A stretch of 22,080 nucleotides of DNA from a virus: the IMG/VR virus record IMGVR_UViG_3300025326_001224, positions 1 through 22,080 of that record, one strand, 5' to 3'. Shown here piece after piece: positions 7,643 through 13,574 of this stretch. Within the stretch, counting starts at the first letter, position 1; each line of letters opens with the position of its first letter. The notes under the pieces were generated by a model. That model saw nothing but the letters and a program-made list of their open reading frames with translations. It was not told the DNA's origin and did no database searches. The position numbers were made by a program, and so were the translations under genes.

Positions 7643-9296
7643 TCGTGCGTCCTAATGCTTGGTATATTTTACCGGAATCCTTAATGCCCCTAAAAGAGGG
7701 GTTAGAATTTACCAAATATTTGTGCAAAGTCGGGAAATCATCATGCCGTTGCTTAGCCCGTTGCTTCTGATCCTTTTCGAGGGAACGCTTGTGGTCGTCC
7801 CACGAATAGCGTTTCATTTGGTAGATCGTTTTGATGCAGCGCGGGTCGATGGCGACACGAGGTATGCGTGTAAACTCGTCAGGCTTGAGGTAGTCATTGA
7901 GGGTTTGCCGTCCCACTTCGCTATCGTCCGCCAGATCGAATGGCAGCCCTGCTGCTTCAAATGAATCTTGCCACGTTGTGGCACGGTCAGTACCGCTTGG
8001 AGAGCGGCCCATATTCGGGTCAATAAGGCGGCGAATGTGCGTCCAGCCATAGTCGGCCTCCACCTCGGCCACTTGGTCAGCCACATCCTGGGGGCTGCCC
8101 GTGACCTCCAATTCATGCACTTGGTGCAGGTCATCATTAGGGTCAATTTGGACCCAAATGAGCATATGAGGCTTGCGTGGATGAGGATCAATTAAACAGA
8201 CCACGGGATAGAGCGGGTTGGCGACCACATCTTTGACATGGGTGAATTCCACAATGTCATCGCTGCCACAGGTCCCACATTGCTCGATTTCGGTGCGGAT
8301 GGAGAGATCATGGCACTGGAAACACCAAATATGGGGGGTGTCAGTAAAGAGGGGGTGAACACGATTGCTCAACCGAATGGGTTGGCCATAGATACGGGTG
8401 GCTTGCTCATTTTTGGAGAGGGTACGGGCCAGTTCAGCCAACGCGGTCTGGTTGAGGTTCTGGTTATCAGTGGCGTACATGTTGAACCAGGCATAGGTCT
8501 TGTCGTGGTCCTTACCCGGTTGGGCTGGTTCGTATACCCTGTCAAGAATCCAGTCTACGGGGATGGTAGGATCATCGGGCCAAGTCATGCTCAGCATCTG
8601 GGTACCATCGACACGCTTCACACGGACCAGATTTTCAATCCAAATAGATTCCTTGGGGGGTTCATCATGGAGGCAGAAGTGCACGTCACCTGAGGCAAAA
8701 TCAGAGGGGTCCTGGTCATAGGACATAAATTGAAAGGTGCTAATTCCTTCAATCACGTCACTGCCTGGTTCACGGTAATAGACCTGAAGGGTACGGGTGC
8801 GCTCTGTCCAACTGTCTTTCCACTCCCCCTTGATCAGGCAGTGCTTGGGTATCCATCCAAAGTGCCCACGAGTGCCCCCCGGTCGATCCACTCCCTGCCA
8901 GCGCCACCACTGGAGCTTGGGGAGGATCACAGGTGCGAGGGTCGTGGTGAGGGATTCGCAGACCACTCGACAGTTGATCGGCCCCCTCAATTTACGGTGG
9001 GGATAACGGGCTGCGAGGGCAAGCGGGATTTGACCCGTGGCGCGGATCACCATTTCGGTGAGCGCCGTGTCCGTCTTAGAGGCTCCGTTTCCACCACCTA
9101 TTCCCAATATTTTTGCTTCACTATAATGAATCTCTTCAGCCACCTTGCTGACGGGTTGGTAGTATCTTAGCTGGTTCACTTGTCGGTCGAACGCTTGGAG
9201 TTCCAGGGCAGACTGGACCATGGAGACAATGTCGTCATCCTGGAGGGAGGATAAACCTGCTGGGTCCAGGCCATCAAGGGTGGTCAACAGATCCAT
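7632..9296 (-). CDS. terL: terminase large subunit (packaging ATPase/nuclease)
   Basis: The protein has 554 residues. The Walker A GGGNGASKT is at about residues 67-75, Walker B with catalytic glutamate (HFCLHDE) at 206-212. The nuclease domain begins near CLIDPHPRKP (D370) and continues with LIDPNMG (D426), the acidic residues expected of an RNase H-like nuclease. It uses ATP to drive DNA into the head and cuts the concatemer. A zinc-ribbon-like pair CFQC (325-328) and CGTC (340-343) is inserted between the ATPase and nuclease domains. The ATG overlaps the stop of the preceding gene (TAGATG). The call is firm; the role of the ribbon is unknown. Confidence 0.93.
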   Translation of the reverse strand: MDLLTTLDGLDPAGLSSLQDDDIVSMVQSALELQAFDRQVNQLRYYQPVSKVAEEIHYSEAKILGIGGGNGASKTDTALTEMVIRATGQIPLALAARYPHRKLRGPINCRVVCESLTTTLAPVILPKLQWWRWQGVDRPGGTRGHFGWIPKHCLIKGEWKDSWTERTRTLQVYYREPGSDVIEGISTFQFMSYDQDPSDFASGDVHFCLHDEPPKESIWIENLVRVKRVDGTQMLSMTWPDDPTIPVDWILDRVYEPAQPGKDHDKTYAWFNMYATDNQNLNQTALAELARTLSKNEQATRIYGQPIRLSNRVHPLFTDTPHIWCFQCHDLSIRTEIEQCGTCGSDDIVEFTHVKDVVANPLYPVVCLIDPHPRKPHMLIWVQIDPNDDLHQVHELEVTGSPQDVADQVAEVEADYGWTHIRRLIDPNMGRSPSGTDRATTWQDSFEAAGLPFDLADDSEVGRQTLNDYLKPDEFTRIPRVAIDPRCIKTIYQMKRYSWDDHKRSLEKDQKQRAKQRHDDFPTLHKYLVNSNPSFRGIKDSGKIYQALGRTNGY

Positions 9297-9737
9297 CTAG
9301 GCTGTACCCTCCGTGGGGGCAATTTCCACCTTTCGCTCTGTCAACGTGATGTGGCGACGCTTCATCTCCTCAGCCAGCCGCGGCAGGAGGTCATCCAACT
9401 TGGTCTGTTGCTGGGTGCTGATAATCGAGGTCGGTTGGCCTTCCAACAACAGTAACTTCTCGGTGGCAATCCCCAACGAGATCATCACGTCCTTCAGTTT
9501 GCTTTCCCCTAGCATGCGCTCCAGGCGGTCCCCCTCTAGCAACCAGGAAGTGAGGCGGCCCGTCAACTGCTGCGTGGAGAGTTTAAGATCATTCTTGTCA
9601 TATTTGCTAAACTTTCCACCTTTGGAATAAGGCACGCCTCCTTGGGTGCGAGGTTTGCCTACCACCAGGTCATCCAGCGTTGGCAGGTCTGGTATAGGAC
9701 GTACTGGACTTGTGGTACTGCTAGTCTTTTCAGCCAC
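9297..9737 (-). CDS. putative terminase small subunit
   Basis: The protein has 146 residues. A disordered Ser/Thr/Pro N-terminus precedes a basic segment (GKFSKYDKNDLK) and a helical body (LTSWLLEGDRLERMLGESKLKDVMISLG) with a charged C-terminal part. It immediately precedes the large terminase, the usual position of the DNA-recognising small subunit, but no clear helix-turn-helix can be pointed to. The start is GTG at 9737; no in-frame ATG exists nearby, and AGAGGTGG lies upstream with about 7 nt spacing. It is the first gene of the leftward operon and borders the control region. Confidence 0.5.
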   Translation of the reverse strand: MAEKTSSTTSPVRPIPDLPTLDDLVVGKPRTQGGVPYSKGGKFSKYDKNDLKLSTQQLTGRLTSWLLEGDRLERMLGESKLKDVMISLGIATEKLLLLEGQPTSIISTQQQTKLDDLLPRLAEEMKRRHITLTERKVEIAPTEGTA

Positions 9738-9858
9738 TTAGCAACCACCTCTCATAAAATCAATCACTTACAGGGATCCTTTTGTTTTCCCGTTGCATAC
9801 CCCATATGAGTCCCTTTGCCCAACGGGGTGGGGGGGTCTGCCGGTTCATTTCAACCAG

Positions 9859-9876
9859 TGTATCTGATTAGATACA
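9859..9876. promoter_or_regulatory. operator-like dyad, copy nearest the terminase genes
   Basis: TGTATC-TGATTA-GATACA, 18 bp. The symmetric core extends to seven bases per side (TGTATCT/AGATACA). It lies 122 bp upstream of the GTG of the leftward operon, where it could control that operon. Confidence 0.6.
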
Positions 9877-9909
9877 ACAGCTGGTGCATAGGGTATAAGG
9901 CTTGCATAC

Positions 9910-9926
9910 TGTAGCATATTGCTACA
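9910..9926. promoter_or_regulatory. variant dyad TGTAGC-N5-GCTACA
   Basis: A perfect dyad of the same outline as the main operator but with C/G in place of one T/A in each half and a spacer of five bases. It sits between two main copies and may be a lower-affinity site or the site of a second regulator. Confidence 0.4.
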
Positions 9927-9940
9927 CGCTGCCTACCTAC

Positions 9941-9958
9941 TGTATCTAGAAGGATACA
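9941..9958. promoter_or_regulatory. operator-like dyad, second copy in control region
   Basis: TGTATC-TAGAAG-GATACA, 18 bp. Both half-sites match exactly; only the six-base spacer differs from the other copies, as expected if the protein contacts the half-sites. Confidence 0.6.
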
Positions 9959-9984
9959 CCTTTGCCCACCTTACTGGGTAGATA

Positions 9985-10001
9985 TGTCGCCCTTCGCTAC
10001 A
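9985..10001. promoter_or_regulatory. imperfect variant dyad TGTCGC-N5-GCTACA
   Basis: It has the 17-bp outline of the copy at 9910 with one mismatch between the half-sites. It is weak on its own and listed because it falls in the same series. Confidence 0.25.
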
Positions 10002-10114
10002 CTAGCAGCCAGCCTGCCCCTATTTACCCCTACTGTAGCCATACGCCCCATTCATGTTCACGTTTTGAACGATGCAGGGGGGTTATGTAATGGGTACATG
10101 TACTTCCATACATA

Positions 10115-10132
10115 TGTATCACAAAAGATACA
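10115..10132. promoter_or_regulatory. operator-like dyad, third copy in control region
   Basis: TGTATC-ACAAAA-GATACA, 18 bp, centred about 66 bp upstream of the -35 of the rightward promoter and 9 bp before the first box of the second repeat family. Confidence 0.6.
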
Positions 10133-10140
10133 CCTGTATA

Positions 10141-10178
10141 TGTGTCGTTTGGAGGGGTAGTGTGGTATAAATGACACA
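10141..10178. repeat. box pair of the GGTAYAAATGACACA family, promoter-proximal
   Basis: GGTATAAATGACACA (10164-10178) faces an imperfect inverted partner starting TGTGTCGTTT at 10141. The right box ends 10 bp before the -35 hexamer of the rightward promoter, a position typical of activator sites. The same box recurs as a perfect inverted pair downstream of the 79-residue gene. Confidence 0.55.
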
Positions 10179-10188
10179 CTTTATAGGC

Positions 10189-10217
10189 TTGACAACGGTT
10201 ATCCTGTGGGGTAGCTT
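10189..10217 (+). promoter_or_regulatory. rightward sigma70-like promoter of the early genes
   Basis: TTGACA (10189-10194), a 17-nt spacer, then TAGCTT (10212-10217). The -35 is perfect and the -10 is weak (three of six, with the important first TA kept), so an activator bound at the adjacent box would make sense. Transcription should begin near 10224 and read through the leader into the 79-residue gene. Confidence 0.5.
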
Positions 10218-10237
10218 ATAGGACAGAGCGGAGGTAC

Positions 10238-10285
10238 TGGAGTTATGGCACTAGAAAGGAGGCTATACATACTACCATAACTCCA
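10238..10285 (+). promoter_or_regulatory. leader hairpin overlapping a minicistron
   Basis: An 11-bp perfect inverted repeat (TGGAGTTATGG at 10238-10248, CCATAACTCCA at 10275-10285) encloses 26 nt. The left arm contains the ATG and the right arm the stop codon of an 11-codon reading frame, so folding would hide its initiation site. Confidence 0.45.
10245..10280 (+). CDS. possible 11-codon leader peptide (MALERRLYILP)
   Basis: GGAGG lies 10 nt before the ATG. The frame ends with TAA inside the right arm of the leader hairpin. It may be a translated sensor of the hairpin state, or it may be chance; eleven codons are too few to judge by composition. Confidence 0.25.
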   Translation: MALERRLYILP

Positions 10286-10293
10286 ATGAATCC

Positions 10294-10345
10294 GTACTCT
10301 CCTACATACTAAGTGGCAGGGGTTGTACTGCCATATATGGAGTAC
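10294..10345 (+). other. branched fold in the 5' leader of the 79-residue gene
   Basis: GTACTC (10294-10299) pairs with GAGTAC (10340-10345) and encloses the hairpin TGGCAG/CTGCCA (10314-10319 with 10328-10333). A small TTAGA/TCTAA hairpin follows at 10347-10360. Together with the 10238 hairpin this gives a structured leader ahead of the start codon at 10392. Confidence 0.35.
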
Positions 10346-10391
10346 ATTAGAATCATCTAATCAACCAATGATCAAGCAAAGGGGATAGACG

Positions 10392-10631
10392 ATGCCACAA
10401 AAGAGCGGTAATGAATCATGGTACTACAATATCAGTCAGGAAATGAGCAAAAATGAAATCAGCATGGCGCAGGCTGAACTACAGCTCACCTATAGGCTAG
10501 TCAAGCAAATGCGAGACGAGGGTTGGTCACATGGGCGTATTCAAAAGCACTTCCAAGACCATTGGGCCATCTCACATGGAGCATACTACCGGCGTCTGAA
10601 GTGGATACGGGAAATATGGGCGCTCAAATAG
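10392..10631 (+). CDS. putative helix-turn-helix regulator of the early region
   Basis: The protein has 79 residues. The second half reads LVKQMRDEGWSHGRIQKHF, then a turn and WAISHGAYYRRLKWIREIW. This is the pattern of a helix-turn-helix in which GWS..RI..HF forms the first helix and SHGAYYRRL the recognition helix. AAGGGG lies 8 nt before the ATG. The gene is bracketed by GGTAYAAATGACACA boxes on both sides, which suggests it binds them and regulates itself. It is preceded by a structured leader. It could instead recognise the TGTATC dyads. The DNA-binding call is an inference from sequence pattern and context. Confidence 0.5.
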   Translation: MPQKSGNESWYYNISQEMSKNEISMAQAELQLTYRLVKQMRDEGWSHGRIQKHFQDHWAISHGAYYRRLKWIREIWALK

Positions 10632-10651
10632 TGGTATGCAAGGAATAGGCC

Positions 10652-10707
10652 GGTACAAATGACACACTTTTTGTATCACTAAAAACACAACCTGTGTCAT
10701 TTGTACC
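10652..10707. repeat. perfect inverted pair of 15-bp boxes after the regulator gene
   Basis: GGTACAAATGACACA (10652-10666) and its exact reverse complement (10693-10707) are separated by 26 bp. The left arm differs by one base from the box at 10164. There is no U-tract behind the potential hairpin, so a pair of protein-binding sites is more likely than a terminator. Confidence 0.6.
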
Positions 10708-10738
10708 AGGCTACTTGTATGGCCAACCACTATACATA

Positions 10739-10762
10739 GTGTGTATCTAATTAGATACACAC
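10739..10762. promoter_or_regulatory. operator-like dyad, perfect 24-bp palindrome
   Basis: The core TGTATC-TAATTA-GATACA (10742-10759) is extended by three complementary bases on each side, making a perfect palindrome of 24 bp. It is the most symmetric copy of the series. It lies 92 bp before the ATG of the first gene in the small-gene run and may control that run. Confidence 0.65.
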
Positions 10763-10853
10763 CAGGGGTTGTGGAAATAGGGTAATAGAAACAATGGCAT
10801 ACATGCTGCATATAGGTTAGGGCATGAACGCGAACACTAACCAGGAGGGCAAT

Positions 10854-11063
10854 ATGGAACTCAGGCACTACGCAATGTGTTACGAAACGCCTTACGGCAG
10901 GGCGGGAGTTGTAGAAACATGGCCAAAACTTCGACAAGAGTATCAATGCTTTCCTGCGAATACAAAACGAATCGGCTACGTAGGATGCAATGATTTTTCT
11001 GAAGCCGTGAAACGTGCAGGAATGATGGAACGCAACGAACTGAACGCCTGGGGGAGTTTCTAA
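10854..11063 (+). CDS. small early protein, unknown function
   Basis: The protein has 69 residues with no recognised domain (starts MELRHYAMCYE, ends NELNAWGSF). It has a mixed charge and a conserved-looking GYVGCNDFSEAVKRAGM segment. ATG 10854 was preferred to an upstream ATG at 10824 because AGGAGG lies 5-6 nt before it. It is the first gene of the rightward small-gene run. Confidence 0.6.
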   Translation: MELRHYAMCYETPYGRAGVVETWPKLRQEYQCFPANTKRIGYVGCNDFSEAVKRAGMMERNELNAWGSF

Positions 11064-11064
11064 C

Positions 11065-11370
11065 ATGCTACTCACCATAGAACAACTCCACGAAATGCAA
11101 TCACGAGCAGAGATGGCAGCGGAAGTCACACTGCCAGGGGAACAATTCAGAAACCTACTGGACACCGCTATGCAGGTAATAGCGAGAGGGCGCCCCTCAT
11201 GGTCTGAGGTTGTGGCACTCGATGGCCAAATTATGGATTATCGCAGGGCCTTCCACCATACGCATAAAGCAAGCAACGGACTCACGGAAAACCCCGATGC
11301 CTGCCGATGGTGTGGACTAGACCTGCGCGACAAAATCCACACCGATTCGCCACTATGGAAGGATGTGTAG
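11065..11370 (+). CDS. small early protein with a C-terminal CxxC, unknown function
   Basis: The protein has 101 residues. The N-terminal two thirds are helical (IEQLHEMQSRAEMAAEVTL, FRNLLDTAMQVIARG). Near the C-terminus CRWCGLDLRDKIH has two cysteines and a histidine that might bind zinc with the upstream HHTH. It starts one base after the previous stop, so it is probably coupled to it. No family was recognised. Confidence 0.6.
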   Translation: MLLTIEQLHEMQSRAEMAAEVTLPGEQFRNLLDTAMQVIARGRPSWSEVVALDGQIMDYRRAFHHTHKASNGLTENPDACRWCGLDLRDKIHTDSPLWKDV

Positions 11371-11372
11371 AC

Positions 11373-11513
11373 ATGAATCACAACACCAACCTCTACCATG
11401 ACACCCTTCGCGCACTCCCTGAATACGGGATTGTCGTAGCCTATAGCGTAGTCGGTGTGCTGAGTTGCTGGCTGGCATTGGCCTGTGCCTATACCCTCTT
11501 ACTGGTTCGATAA
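11373..11513 (+). CDS. small single-span membrane protein
   Basis: The protein has 46 residues with one hydrophobic segment at about residues 19-45 (YGIVVAYSVVGVLSCWLALA). The start ATG 11373 is two bases after the stop of the previous gene and has AAGGA about 10 nt upstream. Small phage membrane proteins of this kind can act in lysis control, superinfection exclusion or host takeover. Nothing here picks one of these. Confidence 0.55.
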   Translation: MNHNTNLYHDTLRALPEYGIVVAYSVVGVLSCWLALACAYTLLLVR

Positions 11514-11522
11514 GGAGATGCC

Positions 11523-11732
11523 ATGAAAAAAGTACTGTGTTACCAGCTAGACAATGGGAGTTTCCCAATTAAGCTGGAACAAACAGGAGTTGACTCGTTC
11601 ACAGTTACTTACGGTATGCAGGTAGAAAAGCAGCTAAACTATGGCAAGGCGGCTATGCGCCTTGGTTGCGCGATTATGCACAAGCTCAGTTGTGACGGCA
11701 TCGTAGACAACCGTGAAAAGGGCCAAAAATAG
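11523..11732 (+). CDS. small early protein, unknown function
   Basis: The protein has 69 residues, starts MKKVLCYQLDNGSFPIKL and looks like a small mixed alpha/beta fold (strand-rich first half, a helix GKAAMRLGCAIMHKL, basic tail). The RBS AAGGAG lies 6 nt before the ATG, in a short cassette repeated ahead of the gene at 11990. No domain was recognised. Confidence 0.6.
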   Translation: MKKVLCYQLDNGSFPIKLEQTGVDSFTVTYGMQVEKQLNYGKAAMRLGCAIMHKLSCDGIVDNREKGQK

Positions 11733-11764
11733 GGTCAAACATGTTACATAACTAGGGGATCATC

Positions 11765-11971
11765 ATGAAATCATTACCAAACATCGAGAAAAGCGCCTTC
11801 AAACGTGGGGAATACGTTGGCTACCATCATGGCGTTTGGAGGATTATGAAATCAAACTCATCCTACGGGAGATGGTGGGCGGTTTATACCCAGCAACCAA
11901 AGCTCCAGCTCTATGCCTGGTCCCTGGCTATGATGTCAAAACGACTCTCGGAAACGAACGTCATTCTGTAA
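11765..11971 (+). CDS. small basic early protein, unknown function
   Basis: The protein has 68 residues, is basic and aromatic (GEYVGYHHGVWRIMKSNSSY, RWWAVYTQQP), and may be a small beta-barrel followed by a helix. AGGGG precedes the ATG by 6 nt. No family was recognised. Confidence 0.55.
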   Translation: MKSLPNIEKSAFKRGEYVGYHHGVWRIMKSNSSYGRWWAVYTQQPKLQLYAWSLAMMSKRLSETNVIL

Positions 11972-11989
11972 TATCCACAAGGAGATGCC

Positions 11990-12199
11990 ATGACAAGCGA
12001 GCGAGCACTACAGCAAATGCGGCAGAGAATTTTTGGCTATCCTGCAGAAAAAGATGATCAAGCCATGCGGGTATTGTACTACCTGAAAGTTCGGCATCTT
12101 CGCTGCAGGAATCAACAACCCCTACCCACTGGCCCCTATAGTGGGTTGACACGGAGCGAACTTCGGCAATCTGGCACTTGTGAAACAGATTGGTATTAG
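11990..12199 (+). CDS. small basic early protein, unknown function
   Basis: The protein has 69 residues with a helical N-terminal half (ERALQQMRQRIFGYPAEKDDQAMRVLYYL) and a basic, probably flexible C-terminal half (GLTRSELRQSGTCETDWY). AAGGAG lies 6 nt before the ATG. It lies in a tight run of small plus-strand genes. No family was recognised. Confidence 0.5.
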   Translation: MTSERALQQMRQRIFGYPAEKDDQAMRVLYYLKVRHLRCRNQQPLPTGPYSGLTRSELRQSGTCETDWY

Positions 12200-12232
12200 C
12201 CTAAGCCACCAACCAGACAAAGGAGAAACAGC

Positions 12233-12403
12233 ATGAGCACCTACTATTTTGAAGGTACAGCACGGCAGGTAGGCGCTATCGGCATCACGCACCACTTCTC
12301 CGCTGAGATCAAGGCAGAAACACGAGGCGAGGCTGAGTTGAAGCTCTATGAGCAATGGGAACATATCCACATTGTTTTCTGTAATGAATGGAAGGGGAAC
12401 TAA
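12233..12403 (+). CDS. 56-residue protein, unknown function
   Basis: The frame opens at ATG 12233 with AAAGGAG 7 nt upstream and ends at TAA 12401-12403. The protein (starts MSTYYFEGTARQVGAIG) has two or three beta-strands and a helix (GEAELKLYEQWEHIH), a pattern seen in small ssDNA- or RNA-related phage proteins, but that is only resemblance. It fills a gap otherwise lacking a gene. Confidence 0.5.
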   Translation: MSTYYFEGTARQVGAIGITHHFSAEIKAETRGEAELKLYEQWEHIHIVFCNEWKGN

Positions 12404-12405
12404 CT

Positions 12406-12672
12406 ATGAAAGCAATTCTTACAAAAATCATCCCATGTACCAATACGAAGCCCACCCGAATCAAGGCCTACACGGAAGGGGGCAATTCAATCATCCTTCT
12501 CTGGTCTATGTGTGACGATGAAGGCCGGAACCAAGGACAGGCCCACTTGTATGCAGCGCAAGCCTTGGCGAAGAAAATGAGGTGGTCCGGCGACTTGATC
12601 GGCGGGGGCACGCCAGAGGGCTATTGTTTTGTGTTTGCTGATTCACAGATACAAACCACGAAGGGGGCCTAA
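12406..12672 (+). CDS. small protein, unknown function
   Basis: The protein has 88 residues: a first half of strands (MKAILTKIIPCTNTKPTRIK, NSIILLWSM), a central helix (QAHLYAAQALAKKMRW) and a C-terminal strand (GYCFVFAD). ATG 12406, two bases after the preceding stop and with AAGGGG upstream, is preferred over an upstream ATG at 12388 that overlaps the 56-residue gene. No family was recognised. Confidence 0.55.
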   Translation: MKAILTKIIPCTNTKPTRIKAYTEGGNSIILLWSMCDDEGRNQGQAHLYAAQALAKKMRWSGDLIGGGTPEGYCFVFADSQIQTTKGA

Positions 12673-12864
12673 ATGGAAACTACTTTTAAAGCCATACCAC
12701 GACAACACACTATAAAACATTGGCCATCCATTGCAGGGGGATGTGGCTATGCTGTCTGCGAATGTGGCGCTACGCAAAAAATTAAGCGAGGGGTACCAAC
12801 AGGCCCTTGGCATGCGTGCGCATTGTGCGCTCCGTCGTCATGTGTACATCCTTATCAGGCATAA
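12673..12864 (+). CDS. Cys-rich small protein, putative zinc-binding
   Basis: The protein has 63 residues and six cysteines, arranged as CGYAVCEC and CALC with a further C near the end (SCVHPYQA). A zinc-ribbon-type fold is plausible. The ATG follows the previous stop directly (TAAATG), so translation is coupled. No family was recognised. Confidence 0.5.
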   Translation: METTFKAIPRQHTIKHWPSIAGGCGYAVCECGATQKIKRGVPTGPWHACALCAPSSCVHPYQA

Positions 12865-12890
12865 ACGGCAGCATTAACCAGGAGGACTCG

Positions 12891-13070
12891 ATGAAACAGG
12901 CAATTATTCTGACAACGGGCAAGCGGCTCACGTTCACCAAAGAATTGGACGGCTCGAATACCATGAATGAGGTTATTACGGAACAGGAATGGACGGAGTA
13001 TTGCGCCATCATGAAGGCGAATCCAGACTATCGTTTTGTGGTGGGCTACACGGTGCAGAAACCATGCTGA
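12891..13070 (+). CDS. small protein, unknown function
   Basis: The protein has 59 residues, starts MKQAIILTTGKRLTF, and has a strand-rich first half and a helix (TEQEWTEYCAIMK). ATG 12891 has GGAGG 5 nt upstream within a sequence that recurs ahead of the gene at 10854 (TAACCAGGAGG). Its stop overlaps the next ATG (ATGCTGA). No family was recognised. Confidence 0.55.
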   Translation: MKQAIILTTGKRLTFTKELDGSNTMNEVITEQEWTEYCAIMKANPDYRFVVGYTVQKPC

Positions 13071-13231
13071 CCGTCCCGCGTTTCTCTCGCCTTATCGTGG
13101 TCTGCGCCTGGTGCAGCCAGTTCCAAAGCACCCGCCAGAGCCAGGCCAATATCACCGGCACGTCACACACCATCTGCCCAGCCTGCCAGGATCGAGTCTT
13201 GGTGGAGCTGGACACCGAGAAAGGACATTGA
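13064..13231 (+). CDS. Cys4 zinc-ribbon-like small protein
   Basis: The protein has 55 residues with CAWC and CPAC about 20 residues apart, the spacing of a zinc ribbon. The segment between them is polar (SQFQSTRQSQANITGTSH). It overlaps the stop of the preceding gene by 7 nt. It may bind nucleic acid or host RNA polymerase, as other small phage zinc proteins do. Function is not shown. Confidence 0.5.
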   Translation: MLTVPRFSRLIVVCAWCSQFQSTRQSQANITGTSHTICPACQDRVLVELDTEKGH

Positions 13232-13233
13232 CT

Positions 13234-13311
13234 ATGAGCACCGTAATAATCAATTTAAAGCAAAAAGACCCCGATGTTGTCGAACAACTAGGGGGAAGTA
13301 ATTATGCGTGA
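13234..13311 (+). CDS. 25-residue open frame, uncertain
   Basis: ATG 13234 has AAAGGA about 9 nt upstream and follows the preceding stop closely. The frame encodes MSTVIINLKQKDPDVVEQLG plus five residues and overlaps the next gene's ATG. It is short enough to arise by chance, but the RBS and the coupled position argue that it is translated. Confidence 0.35.
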   Translation: MSTVIINLKQKDPDVVEQLGGSNYA

Positions 13312-13447
13312 CGTGCAAACTGTACGGTTGTATCGAGAAAACCGTTCCGTACCCCAAGAAGGCCCCATTGGTGCCGTGCTAGATATTGTGGGTATCGTAT
13401 TTTTGGCGTTCTTGTGCTACGTGATTGTGTGGCTCACATTACTCTAA
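13304..13447 (+). CDS. small single-span membrane protein
   Basis: The protein has 47 residues: a basic N-terminus (MRDVQTVRLYRENRS) and a strongly hydrophobic C-terminal half (GAVLDIVGIVFLAFLCYVIV and beyond) that ends in WLTLL. The positive-inside rule puts the N-terminus in the cytoplasm. GGGGGA precedes the ATG. It overlaps the 25-residue frame. Role unknown. Confidence 0.5.
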   Translation: MRDVQTVRLYRENRSVPQEGPIGAVLDIVGIVFLAFLCYVIVWLTLL

Positions 13448-13461
13448 CCCAGGGGGGCATC

Positions 13462-13560
13462 ATGATACACGGCATGGCGTTTCCATTAGGCATGTGGTGG
13501 CTACTGTGTGTGGTGTTGTCGGTGATGTTGTGGGGAGTGATAATTTGGTTGATATTTTGA
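13462..13560 (+). CDS. 32-residue membrane peptide
   Basis: The frame ATG 13462 to TGA 13558-13560 encodes a peptide that is hydrophobic over nearly its whole length (MWWLLCVVLSVMLWGVIIWL). AGGGGGG lies about 6 nt upstream. With its neighbour at 13304 it makes a pair of tiny membrane proteins. Both its length and the richness in Trp are notable. Function unknown. Confidence 0.45.
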   Translation: MIHGMAFPLGMWWLLCVVLSVMLWGVIIWLIF

Positions 13561-13574
13561 AGAAGGGGGTTGTA

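Larger units (their letters stand above)
9738..10391. promoter_or_regulatory. divergent control region, 654 nt without a substantial gene
   Basis: This gap separates the leftward packaging/head operon from the rightward early genes. It holds three copies of the TGTATC-N6-GATACA dyad, two shorter-spaced relatives, one pair of GGTAYAAATGACACA-type boxes, a rightward sigma70-like promoter and a structured leader. A leftward promoter must lie here for the terminase operon, but no convincing -35/-10 pair was found for it, which would fit use of a phage-specific sigma factor. Confidence 0.65.

Noticed and set aside
10652-10707. Rho-independent terminator after the 79-residue gene
   Set aside because: The arms are perfect but the loop is 26 nt and no U-tract follows; the arms recur elsewhere as a box, which fits protein binding better.
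9859-10762. CRISPR array
   Set aside because: The repeats are short palindromes at irregular distances of tens to hundreds of bases, with no uniform spacers and no cas genes.
10572-11165. A 197-codon open frame on the minus strand across the second control segment
   Set aside because: It is antisense to two rightward genes with good ribosome sites, covers the operator palindromes and has no recognisable domain.
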